Counted from the first letter of the stretch, positions 25,221 to 39,906 are shown. The stretch is DNA of 64,000 nt from Ascaris suum (GCA_013433145.1 CM024168.1:4402001-4466000), one strand, 5' to 3'. Program-made: numbers and translations. Notes: generated by a model from the sequence alone, not told the origin.

Positions 25221-27940
25221 ATTTTGTGAATTGCAAATACTGGTTAAGTGAATGACCTAAAAACTGTTCGATTTTTTTTCGAGGGAAATTTTTGATGAAA
25301 AAATCGAAAATTATCGCTTTTATCATATTGAAATGAGAAAGAAATCTCAAGCGCAATCTCATAAATTAACCAACCGTTTCAGAAATAATTAAAGCATAAA
25401 ATAAGCGGACTTTATGGAACTAATCGGAATATATGAAAAAAAGATTGTTAAGAGGGAATGAGTTGCTTGTGTAAATGCATTTTTTTTTGAAATTCACGAA
25501 TGAAACTGAGAGCAATATGAACAATCCGGTAGCCGATATGATGATTTTTGCATAACAAATAACGCTATTCGCAGACTGGTTGATGTCATTCGACTGGCAG
25601 TCCGAGACAGATAGGCGGACAACGGCAAATAAAAAAGTACAAACAAAAAAATCTGTTGGAAAATTTCGCATACTATATCTCTCTATATTACAGAATATTT
25701 TTATAGAATAATATAAAAGTAAACGAGCCTATTACTGAAACGAATGAAGTGAAATGAAATGAAATGAATCGAGTGGAAACGGAAAAAAGCAGAAATAAAA
25801 TCACGCAAATATTGAGATTATTTTGCCTATTTCCGCTATTCACTAAATTTTTGCTTGTATTTCAGTTAACTGGTGATTAAATTTGAAAATATTAAGTATT
25901 ATTAACGTGAATTGGACTGTTAAGCGGAAAAAAGCCACCAGAAAGCGTTCACATCAACTCATTTTTATTATTTTCACTCATCGCAGTTGGCAAAAAGATA
26001 ACGATACGAGACTGAAAATCAGTCAGCTGACAGCTGGAAGGTACTTTCGAGAAATGCGATCGAAGCTTAAAGAACGCTCAATGTTAGCGACATAAAAACG
26101 ACGCATACTCAATAACAATGCTTTAACGCTTTCCCTCATTTTAGCGAAAAGATGCATATTCAGTACGAAACAGGTGCTACCATCGAATAAAAATTTCACA
26201 AACACGAATGATCCTAGTGATGAGTTAGATTGAATGCATTTGACTATGCAAATATCAGTAAATAGCTGCATCAACCGGATATTGTTGAAATGATTAATAT
26301 TGGTAAATTTTATTGTTTATCGACAGCTGATGCATTAAAAAAACCATAAACAGGAAGTAAATAAATCAGATAAGCTATATTACGCAAAATGTTGAGAAAA
26401 AAGATTTCGGCAAATTTAGGTGAAAATGATTGAAAAACCGCCCAATGACTTCAAACAGGTAAGATTAATGTTGGTAAATTCTGAGCATTAAAAAAAAAAT
26501 TACGCACTTCCGGTGATGAACTGGTTCGGCAATTGGCGAAAACGTGAACGCAAAAGATGCATTGACGGTGAACGTTTTTGTTACAGTAAGACTGTGAAAT
26601 TTTTTTCGCATATAGCAAATAGAACATTTTTAGATAGCCAGAATGGATAGAGATGGGAACGAAATCATAGATCACCTCGCCACGTAATATAATCGTTGAA
26701 GAAGCGAAGTTGATTCAGAGGACAAAGCAAACTGAGGTGTTCGATTTGTTATTGCCGATGTACATTCTGTGTATTGATAAAACCGTCTTAATTCATCATT
26801 GATAGATTGGAATAAATTTCATGAAACCGAGATCTCTAATTTCAGTAATAAAATGATAGTGCGAATTCAATAAATCCATATTTGAATTTTATGGTTTATT
26901 TGCTTTTGTAATAGTGAAGCAAAGCTATGAAATGACGTTGAGCAAGCGCAAATGACGATGCTACTTTGCAAGTGTACTTTTATTGAATTTAGTTCATCGA
27001 AGAAATTTCAAATTCAGCATTGAATCTAAGAGAATTACCGAGCGAATTCCAAAAATTCATCTGGTTTGGACTCATGGACTTTCTATAAGAAAACGCCGTA
27101 GGATCACTAATGAATTTAGAATTTTATTCAACGAAACTCAAAATTTCATCGACGGTGTGCCAAAACGTATTATTTTGGTTCATTTTCTAAAGGAGATTCA
27201 AGAATTCATCATTTCATCGACGAAGGAAAATCCAACATTGAATTTTTTTCTCAGATAAAATTTGAATTTTATTCTCGAATTTAGGAATTATTCGTAGTAA
27301 ACAAATAAAAAGTAAACGTATCACATTTTGGCAGCAGCTGGCACTACGCTAGACTTATGCACGAAACATCTATGAAGTTAAGTGAATGAATGATTCAACC
27401 AGCCGACAAAAAACAAGTTCTCAGGATTGAGCTATGTGGTTCCAACGGCGCACCACCGATCGAGGTTCACTGCAATCGCGAATGCTCCTCGCATTGACGC
27501 ACTCACATACCAGCGTCTATGGTGGGAGGGCATCGTAAAAACCAACCGACTGCCCACTTCCACATCAACATCACTTATAAATAAAAAGGAATAAGCCTTG
27601 CTAATAAAACTGTTAATTTTGAGGTAGGCTCTACATAGTGCGGAAGAAATGCAAAATTTTTAAATTAGAGGTTTAGGCTACAATGTTTGCGCTGAGAAAT
27701 TAAATTCGAGAAATACACAACATAACTTTCAAATTAATTTTAGAGTGATACGTGAAGTAATATTTGAAGGACCAGAGATTGTTTCGTTTATGAGAGAATA
27801 GGACTATCATCAAGAGAGATTTCTCTTTGAAAAGTGCATAAAATTTTTGAAAATTTTAAGTATATTTAACAGTCTTTTTTTTAGTAGAATGGAGCAAAAA
27901 TTACTGCCGGAAATATCGCAAATTGAAGAGGATTTCACAG
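25221..27940. other. no gene identified
   Basis: Upstream flank of the MATH-BTB gene, then AT-rich DNA. There is a short GAAAT-type repeat near 25745-25770. A 91-codon plus frame at 26983-27258 is arginine/isoleucine-rich without splice support. A relatively GC-rich patch at 27430-27560 has no recognised content. Confidence 0.4.
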
Positions 27941-28435
27941 CGAAAATACTCAACTTTATTGTTTCACCTTTTATCTTCATCAAAACCTGTTAGAAAATAT
28001 TAATTTGCGGAGATTGAAGGTGAGCGCCGTATGATGGCACATGTGAGAAGCGTTGTGCATTGAAAATATGATTTTTTTTTTCCAGATGCGATTGGCAATG
28101 GAAGAACAACAATCGAAGATTTCATTATGCTCTCGAATTTGATATTTGCCCTATTCAATATGATCTGATAGAAGCAAATCGCCTCATTGCATTATCAATT
28201 GAGCTCAACATATTTCTCCTCAACGATAGCGATAAACTTTATAGCGTTGCTAAATTATAATGGAAATAAATTTATTCTTTTATTCAGGAAAATCAACACA
28301 AATATTTTCGAAACGAAAAAGATTCAACTAAATGATATTTTATTGAAATCAATGTACTTCCGTCCACGTGAATTGCACATTCAAAAATTATTTGCGCTCA
28401 TTCTTCATTATCAATGCAAATTTTTTTTTGGATAG
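27941..28435 (+). CDS. candidate exon cluster, unresolved
   Basis: Three stretches begin at strong acceptors: 27941-28019 (after GGATTTCACAG, 26 codons, donor GTGAGC), 28086-28260 (after a long T tract and CCAG, 57 codons beginning CDWQWKNNNRRFHYALEFD and ending TAA) and 28288-28435 (after TTTTATTCAG, 48 codons ending TAG). Each is open in one frame, but the frames do not join with consistent phase, so they cannot all be exons of one transcript as drawn. The W-x-W start of the second loosely recalls a WWE domain; I would not assign it. Confidence 0.22.
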
Positions 28436-31400
28436 TTAAACAACGAAATAATATATCATTGTATATGCAAATTATATAGATTATTGCCTATGAATATGCG
28501 CATATAAGTTTGTTGGATATTAAACACAGGTAGTACAGGAAGTAGATAAGGTTTGAAAGTTTACATAAAAGGTGTGGTCATTAGTCATAATTGGGGACAA
28601 TTTCATTTGAATGCTTTTATCATTTGATAAGCTCATAGAGAGTTTCAATAAAAAACGATTGTGATTATTGTGGAGAATAAAGAGGAAGTGCAAATTTGAT
28701 TTGCACATAAAAAAATGTGAAGAGTTTTTGAAGGATTCGTTCAAAAAGAGGAGATGAGTAGGGACGAAGAGCACCAAGAATTTGAACGCTGATGTAACCA
28801 GTAGCTGAGTTAATGATGGGTCGGGAGTGCAATGAATTTTTTCGATATTATAGCAACGTTATGATAGGCAAGGATGACAAAAGGCGCAAAGAGAGGGACA
28901 GAAATGAATAGGAGGGCAAAGAGATGGAAGAAGGAGAAGAAAGAGAGAGGGCGGGAGGAGGGGGGGGGGGGAGGGACCCAAAGAAGGGATGATTTGTAGA
29001 TAAGCATAACACGGAAATATGGTAGGTTTTACTGAAATGTGAGGGTACCGTGCAGCAAGAAAGACAAAGTGCAGGCGGTTCTGTCGAGACTGTTTGGCGC
29101 GAACACTTATATATTTGCGCATTGCGCTTGGGCGTTAGCTGTCGCGTTGCGTAAGCGTGGACAAATACGTTCACGCCCCAAACGCGCTTTTATCATTAAT
29201 GCTTACATTATTCCGCTTGAAGAATGCTCCCTCCAACCAGCTATTTGTAGGCTGAACTATTTCACGTGTCAGTGATGAACGAAACTCGTGAACTTTCACT
29301 TAATCGAGTGCTCGAAATTGGCTTATCGATAAAGTTCGTCCAAATCATTCATATAAACTGAAAGTTTTTTCTGGATTCATCCAACTAAGATAAATCCCCC
29401 TTCCACCTCTTTCCATCTTAGCCCCTCTTAGAATCCTAGTATGATTTGTTTTTGAAGAAATTTAGCTCTCATCAAAAAATTCAAAAAAAAGCTAAAATAT
29501 TACATACTATATTTGGAACATGTACATGTAGTCTCTGTAGGTTTGCTTTAATAAGATCGGACCGAAAATAGTGTTAAAAACATTACAAGAAGATTGAGTC
29601 GTAGTGGAAATTGATTGAAATGTAAACTCACATGAGCGCTTCGATAATTTATGTATGATTCTTAATCAGCTATTGCCTAAAACTTTGTTTAGCTCTTTGT
29701 GTGTTTTTGAATCAACAACTGCATAAAGTGTAAAGTACTTTGTTATTGAAATGTTGATGAAATATTCATTACCGCTGCTATTCATATTTTAATCAAATAT
29801 GATTACTCGAATGCAGCAAAAAGAATTACAGGTTTCTAAAAGTGAAAAAAAGATCAGAAATGATCATCTTCAAATTGATGTTATGTGAACTCAACTACCC
29901 GGCTGTCTGAAATTAATTCAACGCACTCCAAGCGACAGCTGTTTTGTGCACGCTGAGATATAGCTCGACAAGCTAGCTGCTTAGCTGGCTAGCTATCTTG
30001 CTTGCCATCATATAAAATTAACGTGTTGCTTGCCAGCTGAATCACTACAGCATTCGCCGTTGCTGAATACAGCAAAACAAACATCGCGAATAGCAGCTGT
30101 CATTAAACACCAGAGGTCAGTAATATATTTTCGCGACTAGAACGATGAATAGTGCTTGCTCTATGAACACAGTTAATGAGGATACTACGTACAGGAAATA
30201 AGACTTGATCTTTGACCGAGTGTTTTTTTTGCAGGACTAAAAGTCAGCAATCTGTTGTTGTGACAGCCGATTTAATTACATGTTATATCGATTGATGGCA
30301 GCATAATATGCAATTCTCAACGAGTAAAATGACGGAATTAAAAATTGCTCGAAAAACCAATAAATATCTAACGTATAAATATTATTATTTCCTAAGATTG
30401 CCGTGAAAAATGCGCATTATGCTTTAAGGTGAATAATGACCATCCAATTATAAATATTATTTGTCATTAAGTGGCACAACATTTTGAATTCATTGCTGCT
30501 ATTTGCAGGTATCAAAACTCTAAATTCTACTTGTTTACTTTTATGGATGAAGGCAAGAAACGTATCATAAAAATTCAATTTTTTTCATCGTTTCTTTGCA
30601 AAATCAAAGTTAGAATAGATTTCAACAGAAATGAGTTCTCTGAGTGCGACAATATCTTCTCGCTACCTTTAAAACAACACTCTTTGTGGGAGTGCAGAAA
30701 TCTTTCGACTCATTCTCTCCGCTAAAATAACGAATAAAAAATTTCTTAAAAATATGAGAAAAATCATAGGAAATATCAGTGAGAAAATTAAATTTTAAAA
30801 TGAATTCAACTCATTAAATGACAGATCTTTTTTTTTTCGATAATCAAACGTTGGAAAAACGCGCAGTAGTTGGACAATACTTGAATATCTCATAGAAGAA
30901 AAGAAATGAATCAGAGAAAGAGAGAGAAAAAAGAAACCAGATAGAGAGATAAAAAGAGTAGAGAAAACGATTCCTGAAATCTAAATTGCAAAAAACATTC
31001 TAGGCGATAGATTTACTCGAAATAACCATTATATGTTTTATATAAGCGTTATTATTTATTGTTAATTATATCGAGAAATTGTTTGCTAAGAATATCGAGA
31101 AAAACGCCCAATATCCAACATGTGGTCTTCATCATTCGGCAAATTGGTTGAATCAATTGTGCGCGCATCTTTCCTATAATGGAGCCACAAATGTGCGCAA
31201 ATGAACGCTGAACAAATCTAAAGGTATTGCAGTTTAAGTGACCAAAAATAAAATGGCTCATGAGAGTTAGTCCGCACTCTAAGAAATTCGACATTTCAAA
31301 TAGCCTATTAAACTAATCAGAATTCCCCCTTATGGGTATTCGCCTCCACAAACCACACAAAATGATGAAATCGCTCGTCTTTCGCATTTACAAAATGCAC

Positions 31401-34400
31401 GGATGGATTTCAGCATTAGATTAGTTCTCATTTATATCGGTTGAGAATGTAGAATGCTCTCACTGCATTGAGACAAACTGCGACATTGTGCATGTGATAG
31501 ACGTTTAATGATTTCAAGTTTGAGCATAGCGCTGACACCACTCAAAAAAATCTTTGCCCTTTGCAGGTTAGAGTAGTGTTGCACGCAGATGGTGGTACCA
31601 ACGCAGATCAAATATTGGCGCTTTGAAAAAAATATGCTGAACAAATAGGCAAAAAAAAGAGCGTTATACCAACCGCAAACTTCAATCTAACAATGAGCAA
31701 AGCATATTTCGAATTATACATTGTAATAGGTATATTACAACTGTAGGATTACAGTAAGTAATACTGACTACGTAGTATTGACTGTTTTATTATAAGTCTA
31801 AAGTAAAGACTATTTAGAGAGTTGTGAAATATCGATAGCACATGAAGTATGCGGCTGTTATATTTTATTCACTTTCACATTGATAACTCTCAGAAGATCG
31901 ACACTTGAGCGTGCGTTGCAAAGAAAGAATTATTGTCCACAAGAGTGCAAACCAACCAATATACGCATTCTGCTTTTTTTTTTCACGCAGTTTCCGTTGT
32001 TTTACTTCCGCCACCTTAGAAACGATGAAAATTACAGCGAAGACGGATGGCACTCGAAATATGAATGAGAAAACATCGGTCACATAGACGTTAGGTTGAA
32101 AGTTTTTTTGTAATTAACGAAAAAAAGTTGTTAAATTGTTGAATCATATTCTATTTGCTGAAGAAATTCGCTCAAAAATATTCCGTTAAATAGAATTTTA
32201 AAGGGAATGAATAAAAAAATCAACGTTAAATTCAATAGTCATTTAAGTTGTCGTGATGAGTGAAACTCATATTCCTGTTGGAAAGGAAAAATTATTCAAT
32301 TCCATTCAAACAACCAGCTCATAATGTCATAGCTATACAATTCAATGAACGCATTAAATATTACTCATTTATCTAATAGAGAAAATTCGATATTTTAGAA
32401 GAAAAGTTGTATAGAAAGGAGAAATCAACAAAAAATAACTGAAAAAATGATTTTCGAACGAGCAATCATAATAATAATAAGAATTGCAAGGAAAAACGTT
32501 TCCAATTTGTAAAATATTTTTATGGACGCCGAATGAGAAAATTTAGCTCCGATGGTATATTTGTGTAAAAAAATGTATGTATTGGTTGATTTGCCCTTTT
32601 GTAAACACAAATTCTTTCTTTGCAATGCACGTAGCAATATTGAAAAAAGAGAAGTACAAGTAATAGATCAAATTTCAGTTGAAGAAAGCGGAATTTTCAT
32701 AGAAAATAGTATGTAAGTGAAATAAACAGATCACATTCGTATAGTTCAATTTGGTTAAAACGCTCGGAGAAACAGGAAAATTGCTTAATCTTTTCAAAAG
32801 CAGAAGAGACCCTCACCCCCCCCCCCCCCCACACCAGCCAAAAAAGAATCAGAAGTTAAAAGATAAATCGACTTTGGGGAAGGTAATAGAAATTTTTGTC
32901 TGATTCATAGCTATATTATAAAATAGTCTATACTTCATGAGTTTCGCCATCTAAAATTCGAAGTCAAGTGGCACTTTAAACAGAAATTTATTCACACAAT
33001 TTTTGATGGTGTTATTCGGCTTCATTTTAAATGCGTTTATTCGAGCCTCTACTATTGCCATTGCGTTTCTTTTTTAATACACTTGTATACGTATATTATA
33101 CTTATAGTCTATTCAAAACTTGAATTTTAGGCTCTTATCCAAATAAATATATAGTAATTCTATTAATATATAAGTTGAAAGCAATGAACGATAGAACGAG
33201 AGAAATAGATTTTATGCACAAAATAAAATAGATTTTTTTTCTAGGCTGAATGCAAATGTCGAAAAGGTTCAAATAGATCTTCTCGTATTGCTCATAGAAC
33301 CTTCACTTATCAATGTTTATATATGCCTAAAGTCATGAATGTAATAGATGATTGAACCACATGCAGTGATTTATCATATGAAATTTGCATATTCGCTTTA
33401 TTATCCTCTGATAAAAAAGTGCAATATTGTAGAGTAAATATCTTCTACATAAATATCATAAATATCATATCTTTAAACAATAGACACCACCTAAAGTACT
33501 TAATTTTGGAAAAGAAAGGTACTTTTGAATTTTTGTATGAGTAGAAAAGTGAGACTATCTATCGGTGAAAAATTTTGTTCTATGATGTTTAAACACGTCA
33601 CTATGAGAATGGCATATATCATTTTTATTACAGCATTTGGGTTTACTTCAAACGAAATATGAGGAAGTTGGCAAAGTTTTATGAGATTTTTCTCTTCAAC
33701 AAGCTTCAAGTTTTCTTCGCTAGAACATACGAAGAAGCACTAAATGTTGACAAGCAATTGTGTCACTTCACGTGAATATCACGTGTTATCTTTAAGCATT
33801 GCTGATGTAGGCAAAAGCTTAGTAAGATATAAAAATCTAAGACCGCTAAAACGCCTAAAAACCAATGAAGAGAAAAAAAAGCTCGAAAAACTCAGATTCG
33901 ATTGATGGGGCATCAAAAAACTGAAGAAGAAAATGCACTGCCACTTGTGAGCAATCAACTAAGCATCAAACATTCGAGTGATGGACCGATCGAAATCCAC
34001 GAAAGTTAACGTAAACAATTTCAATGTTCGACAGGGTTTCAGTCAAAGAAAACCTTCAATGTGTTGTTTCTCTTCGAGCGTTCCTCTATAGAAGATGAAG
34101 CCTGAACTGCTTCAGCAAACTCTATGCTTTGTGAGTAAAATAAATGTTCTGAAGATATTACAGGTGTCATAAATAATTTAAGGAACAACCTCACCGCCCT
34201 CCCCCCTCCTCCGCAAAAAAAGGAAGAAATTAGTATTGGAATTCGATGCATCGAACTCCCAGATCTGTCGATGAATTTGAATGTGACTGGGAAAATGGAA
34301 TAAGAAAATGAAAAACACATAGATGCGTAGTATATACTGAAATACTTGCCGAAAATCCTTTGGCATAGTCAAGGAAGAGAATATTTCGGCTCAAGTTTGA

Positions 34401-35388
34401 TTCAAGAACCCGAGATTCTTTTAATCACTATTCTAAATGAATCGTTTGTTGTTATAGCAGAAATGTAGTTAGTTCAAAGAACAAAGCTGATAGAAGAAGA
34501 GCGTTAAATGCGTATATCACTTGACTACGAACATGATAAAATGAATTAAAATAAAAACTTAGTGAAGAGAATTTTAATTTAGACATTTATTTATTGTACG
34601 AAATTCACTTTATCGAAATTAATAATTCTAACAAAAACGAATTGAGAAATAGTTTAACAGCCCAATATTAAGAGCAGACCAAACACTGAGAATAGATGAG
34701 AGCTCGATAGGTAAGTAAACATCAATCTCATGAAGTTGTAACAACAACCAATCGTGAACATTATAAAAGAGCGCCAATACATAGTGATGACATCATTTTC
34801 GTCGGAAGTAATGCTTTATTCTCTTTCTCGCAACAAAATTCAGCTAACGAACAGCAATTCGAAAGAATTTTTTACTTATAGGTGAATGCCATTTACAAAT
34901 TAAACTCCACATTTGAATTTCTGATAAGGTAAAATTATTGCAGTAGTAAATTTCGCTCTAAAATGCAAAGAAGAGTTGAGAAGAAAACGATTCAGAAGTC
35001 TTCTGTAGCAATCATGAGCAGAAATACTAGCGATAGAAGTATTAGCGACAGTATTTGTTCACTGCATACCTCATTCGTCTGATTTGTAAGCAATATTCTC
35101 ATCTTTTGCGAAAAATATTGTTCCGCAAAATGCCCTCAGGCATTTGTTAATCAATTAAAAATAATTATCATATTCTCGATGTTGATGGTTGTCAATTCTC
35201 GGAGTGACTCCTAGGCAGCGGATCGTTTACCATAACCAAAAAAAAACATCATATACGTCGAGGTGTAAAACATATCGATTTGTTTGTAATCGTCGTACAT
35301 TCATTTAAAGAGGAGAAAATGGATGAGAATTTTTTCTAATTTCACAATTAGGAAAACGTGTTTTCTATCGCTGTAGACAATGCGACAA
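28436..35388. other. no gene identified
   Basis: AT-rich DNA with many short frames on both strands and no paired splice signals I trust. A G run at 28960-28971 sits in a polypurine tract (28900-28975), and a C run lies at 32816-32830. A GC-rich patch at 29040-29200 is open on both strands and could be a promoter region or repeat; I cannot tell. Confidence 0.4.
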
Positions 35389-35775
35389 TTAATGTGTGTA
35401 CGATTGGCAAACACATTTGCCATCTGCGGGGAAAAAATTTCATCGGATGTGACTGTAAGTAAGTGCGATTGAATGCCATGAAAAACTTTGGTGAAAAAAA
35501 AAAGTTCTCGTTCACCTCTTTGCGTTTGGAAAATTTTGCTACGAGAATGCTCGTAGTGGGACGGCATCGAATCGGCACCTAGCCAAGACTTCATCTTCTC
35601 AATATGCTGCAAAGAAATTTTGCACATATAATGAATAAGAATTTATTTCTGTAAAGGTTTTAGGGTTTAGATAGAAATTTTTCATCGTTATCACTTCGAA
35701 CATCACCTCAGACATCGTCTCAGACATCACTCCAGAGAACGATGCAATCTCTTTTTGAAGACACTTCGTTTTCAT
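35389..35775 (-). CDS. candidate small three-exon gene (~64 aa), unknown
   Basis: Minus-strand model: ATG at 35775, exon 35775-35707 (23 codons, MKTKCLQKEIASFSG...), intron 100 nt, exon 35606-35516 (HIEKMKSWLGADSMP..., acceptor TTTCTTTGCAG, donor GTGAAC), intron 92 nt, exon 35423-35389 (acceptor TTTTTTCCCCGCAG) ending DGKCVCQSYTH and TAA. Phases agree at both joins and both introns have a typical nematode size. A possible trans-splice acceptor (GGTGTTTAG) lies 13 bases before the ATG. No signal peptide is evident, so a secreted role for the CxC tail is not supported. The first donor (GTGATG) is mediocre. Unrecognised family. Confidence 0.38.
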
Positions 35776-36762
35776 TAGAATTACTCTGCTAAACACCAGC
35801 AATAGGCAATAACGGGCATTATACGAATGATTTCTCACAAAGTTTAACAATACAGAACGTTGAAATGAAGCAATATTTGAGAATAAAACAGTGGCTGCAC
35901 TAATCGTTCATGCAAATTTCTCCTATGAATTTCGATGGAAATGAAATTTTTCTTCTTTTTTTACACCGAAAAATTATTCGCATGTTGAAGTTTTTGCATA
36001 AGCAAAAGCAACTAATCGGTCCTCTAAAATTCAGCTTAGTTTGCTCATTACTTCCTTAAATCCCGAAATGAATCCTTATTTGATTCGATATTAAACAAAG
36101 TGCCGCACACTGCAGTCGGTTTGGCCCCAGATGTCTTCTGTGATGCTATAGCTATCTATTTCATGGACGAATCCGTGGAATATCTCCAGTCAGGGGCAGT
36201 TAAAAGTTTCTCGTCATTTCCTCCCCTCCTCGATATCCTGTTGCAAAATCCTGTACCGGAATTCCACTAGAATGAACATCAAATAAACAGGTATATACAT
36301 ACCTATTTACTTCATGTTTGCAATGATGCGATGTACACAAATACGATCATAATCGAAACAGCGAACACGCATCAGTTAATACGAAATATAATATATAAAT
36401 GCAAATTGATTATAGCAGTGTGCAGCTGGTTCATACCGCGGTTATCCAAAACAATCCTATTGAACAATGAACCATCGCCTTGTTCTGTCACCACTGTTAG
36501 CGTGGATTTTTGCAATTATTTTTTTTGGCATAAAAACCTAAAATTAATGATTTCAACTCGCAGAAATCATTCTTTGCGAGAAGTTTGCATTTTGATGCTA
36601 TAATTGGTCTTAAAAATTTCTAAAACTCATTTAAACTCGATGCAGGAGTCTCCGTTCTGGATTAAAAGCATTTATCCCGACAGGTTCATTCAGATAGACT
36701 CTCTATACGGAAAACGGAAAATCGTTGAATTGCTTCTTTTCCGTTAGTGTCTAAAGTTTTCA

Positions 36763-36893
36763 TCAAACATCATTCGTCTTATCGTCTCGAATGCTACAAA
36801 TGAGCACATCGATGATTTCTTTTTGAGAGAATGTTTGCCTCTGTGTGCAATGAGCGACGTTTTCGGGTCGGTACAAAGTCGACGAAATGTCAT
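36763..36893 (-). CDS. candidate 3'-terminal exon, unknown product
   Basis: Acceptor CATTTCTATCAG (minus) is followed by 42 codons (DISSTLYRPENVAHC..., ending ...CSIRDDKTNDV) and TGA at 36763. The exon starts with two bases of a split codon. Another frame is open over the same bases, but it is less protein-like. An upstream first-exon candidate with ATG at 38229 and a perfect donor GTAAGTG at about 38160 ends in phase 0, so it does not join directly. Family unknown. Confidence 0.33.
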
Positions 36894-39533
36894 CTGATAG
36901 AAATGCAAACGGTGTGATGGCAATGCAGAATAGCGTGAAAAAAAAATGTGCACTTAAAACTCGTCATTAAGTACATTCCCATTCACAATGCCATTAAACG
37001 CTTTTGAGCACTCCAAGTGAATGTATTCAGACAACGGCAGGAAAGGGAAACAGATCTCCTACAAGCTGAGAAACAAGAACCCCGAGATCAAAACATTTGG
37101 ATGCAGCTGAAACCGCATCGTATAGAAAAAAAGCACCGGAAATTAATTGTGGAAGGTCGCACGAAATTTGAGATTTCTCAGATCAGACGCACAGAAAATA
37201 AAACGTCCGATCGATGTGAAATATCACTGTCGTTGTTTTGAAGTGGAAATATAGTGGTTGCAACTTCAAAAAATTGCACCCTCCTTAGTTAAGGGGCCAA
37301 AAATCTGAAAATATTAAGCCTCTTCAGCGGTGAAAAACTTGCATAATCTGAGCATACTAAGCATAGCATAAACTACAGAGACCGTCAATGAGAACTGGAG
37401 GGAAGTGAAGGCGTGGGGAGAGGAGGGGGTGTTTCGCTACCCCACACCGCGAATCACCCGCACTCAACAGAATGCTTCCCTCTTCCATCATCTCTGGCTA
37501 GGTGATGTTTCAAGTGTGCTTATTGAAACCGAGAGTTTTATCAATACGCAATAAATGCTGATTGCAACTATTACAATCATGATCAGTACTGGTGTCAAAA
37601 ATCATCGAAATCGATAAGCTCTGAACAGAATGAAAAAACTCATTAAGGAATTTTTTTCTCATCGAAAAGGAATGTGAAACGACGGTAGATGGTGTTCCTC
37701 ATTTAGTGCATTTTGATTAGACACATTTAAAAGGAAACATTGAAGGGTCACAGTGAGGAGGAAAAATGCGCACAAAAATTATTGCATCAGAGCGATTTGT
37801 TGAAGAATGTGATGTTTTTGTTGCATGCATAGACACCCATCAACGACAGACACAACTGAAGGCAAACAGACGAGGTGGAATTGATGATAAACCAACTAAA
37901 TAGCAGATGAATAAGCCAAGAAAGTGTGCTTCAAATATTAGTTAAATTCTTCGAAGAATATACAGTCATACAGTGATTTTAAATTCGCAACATCCACTGG
38001 CACTTTCCCATCTCCCACCCCATTAAGTCGCTCAAGTTTAGATCGCGAGGAGAATAGGTGGCCAGAAATTTTTTACAGCTAGAGAATAAATGTGCACTGG
38101 AAAGAGCCTGTAAGGGAGATTAATGAATTCCTCAAAAGAAATTACAACATAATCACTTACAATAATAAATAACGAATAGTTGAAAGTTTGACTAGGACTA
38201 GCATGTATTAGCTGCAGTCTTACAAGCATTAGCAGATTTTTTTACTTTCATATTACTTAGTTGGATTTGAGAGCAATTATTGTAAGAGGTGTTTTTGATT
38301 TAAAAAACTAACGACGACGTTACGTGATGCGTTCATAAATGAATGACGGCTTGAATTATCTGCTATCGTAGAACAAATTTCTTGTAGGTAAATATTATAA
38401 TTGAATTGATTACAAAGAAATAAGTTTTTCGAGCATAGCATTTCCTCTAATTTTCAATAACCGCGAAGTAAAAGACCAACAATATGACAGCAGGAAAACA
38501 ACTGAAGGACCAACAGGAAGAGAAAGCCAAAACAGCCTAGCAAGAGATCGTTGATTGCAACAGAACGGAGAATACTATACGAAAAAGCGTAATTTTCTAT
38601 TTCTTGGACAAGCGCCGTTGTAAACGGTAAATGAAAAGAAGATAAAATGGTCCATTAGAATAGATTCTTCATAGAATCAACGTTATGGGAAAGTGAAAGT
38701 AATTCAACGTTTAGAGAAAGAATTGTGCATCGTTTTTGATTCTCCATAAGAACATAAGGTGCATCAAGAGAGCAATTTTCCAATAATCTTTGACTTCTCT
38801 TATATATTTTGCAAAAAATAAAAAAAAATGCAGAAGAATGCAGAAAATTGAAATGAAAATTTTCAAGCGCTCCTTGCATCATAAAATTGTTTCTTCCATC
38901 AAATGAATAAAATCGACTTGAGGATGCTTTCGATTGTAGAGGACACAAAAAAGAACGAAAAAAATCTCTTTCGAAACATAGATGCATCATAAAAATTCAC
39001 TTCCGCGTGTTCAATGCTATCATCGTTGTATTTTTATCCATCGCTTTATGTGGGTATTAGATCGCTTCGTTCTGGCTAAGAAAAACTTCTACATGCATTT
39101 CAGCTTTCATTCATCATCGTTCGTCATTCTTACAAACTCTTCATAAGAACAAAGAACAAAGAGCGGTATACGAGCAATAATAGAGCGAAAAAATTTCTCC
39201 TTTTTATTCTTCTAGAAAAATATCGTGTAATACAATTGCAACGATAAACTCAATTGTTTGCCAATCAATTTTTGATTGCTCAGCAATAAATTTTAACCGG
39301 TCAATTTTTATCTAATAGTATTTGTTTAACTGTGAATTTTTATTAATATTATTAATCATCGTTCAGCGATAACTGTTGATATTTTTTAATCAACAATTGT
39401 TTAGAACTAAACATTTGCCTACCAGTCATTATTTCATATGAACCAATTCCTTTTTATTTACTGACTAAATTCGCAGACTATTTTGATATGCATTCTATGC
39501 TAATGTTGCTTAATTCATCTAGCTGATGTAATT
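36894..39533. other. no gene identified
   Basis: AT-rich DNA. A charged 74-codon plus frame at 37017-37241 lacks an ATG and clear splice sites. A polypurine stretch lies near 37395-37430. The minus ATG at 38229 opens 23 codons to a strong donor but cannot be joined to anything with confidence. Confidence 0.35.
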
Positions 39534-39848
39534 ATGAAGGCGACTGAGTTAGCTGATGAGTGCACTCTCGATAACTTCACCTTGCTTCCTCCGATAAAGA
39601 GAATTGTCATAGTCCGATTGCACAAAGACCGACGCAACGTGTTAGGAGCAATTTTAACGCGGATAAGTCTGCATTCGCTTAGAGAGTTCATCAGAATTGC
39701 CGGGTCGTCCATTTCTGGTCAAATGCTTCGGTTTTCTCCGATACGGAGCTTGAAATCAGGAAGGAACAACCGGAAAATCTTATCAGTGCAGCAGGAAGAC
39801 CGCCACCGCTGTCACTCTTTTTATTCCTGCTACTTCAATATTTCTTGA
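39534..39848 (+). CDS. open reading frame (104 codons), unknown
   Basis: An ATG at 39534 opens 104 codons to TGA. The sequence is less AT-rich than its surroundings and the product is basic ([17 protein letters not shown]...). A minus frame (39712-39515) overlaps and has a possible donor GTGAAG. No homologue is recognised. It abuts the AT minisatellite, which makes a repeat-associated relic possible. Confidence 0.22.
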   Translation: MKATELADECTLDNFTLLPPIKRIVIVRLHKDRRNVLGAILTRISLHSLREFIRIAGSSISGQMLRFSPIRSLKSGRNNRKILSVQQEDRHRCHSFYSCYFNIS

Positions 39849-39853
39849 ATGCT

Positions 39854-39855
<2 letters not shown>

Positions 39856-39906
<51 letters not shown>

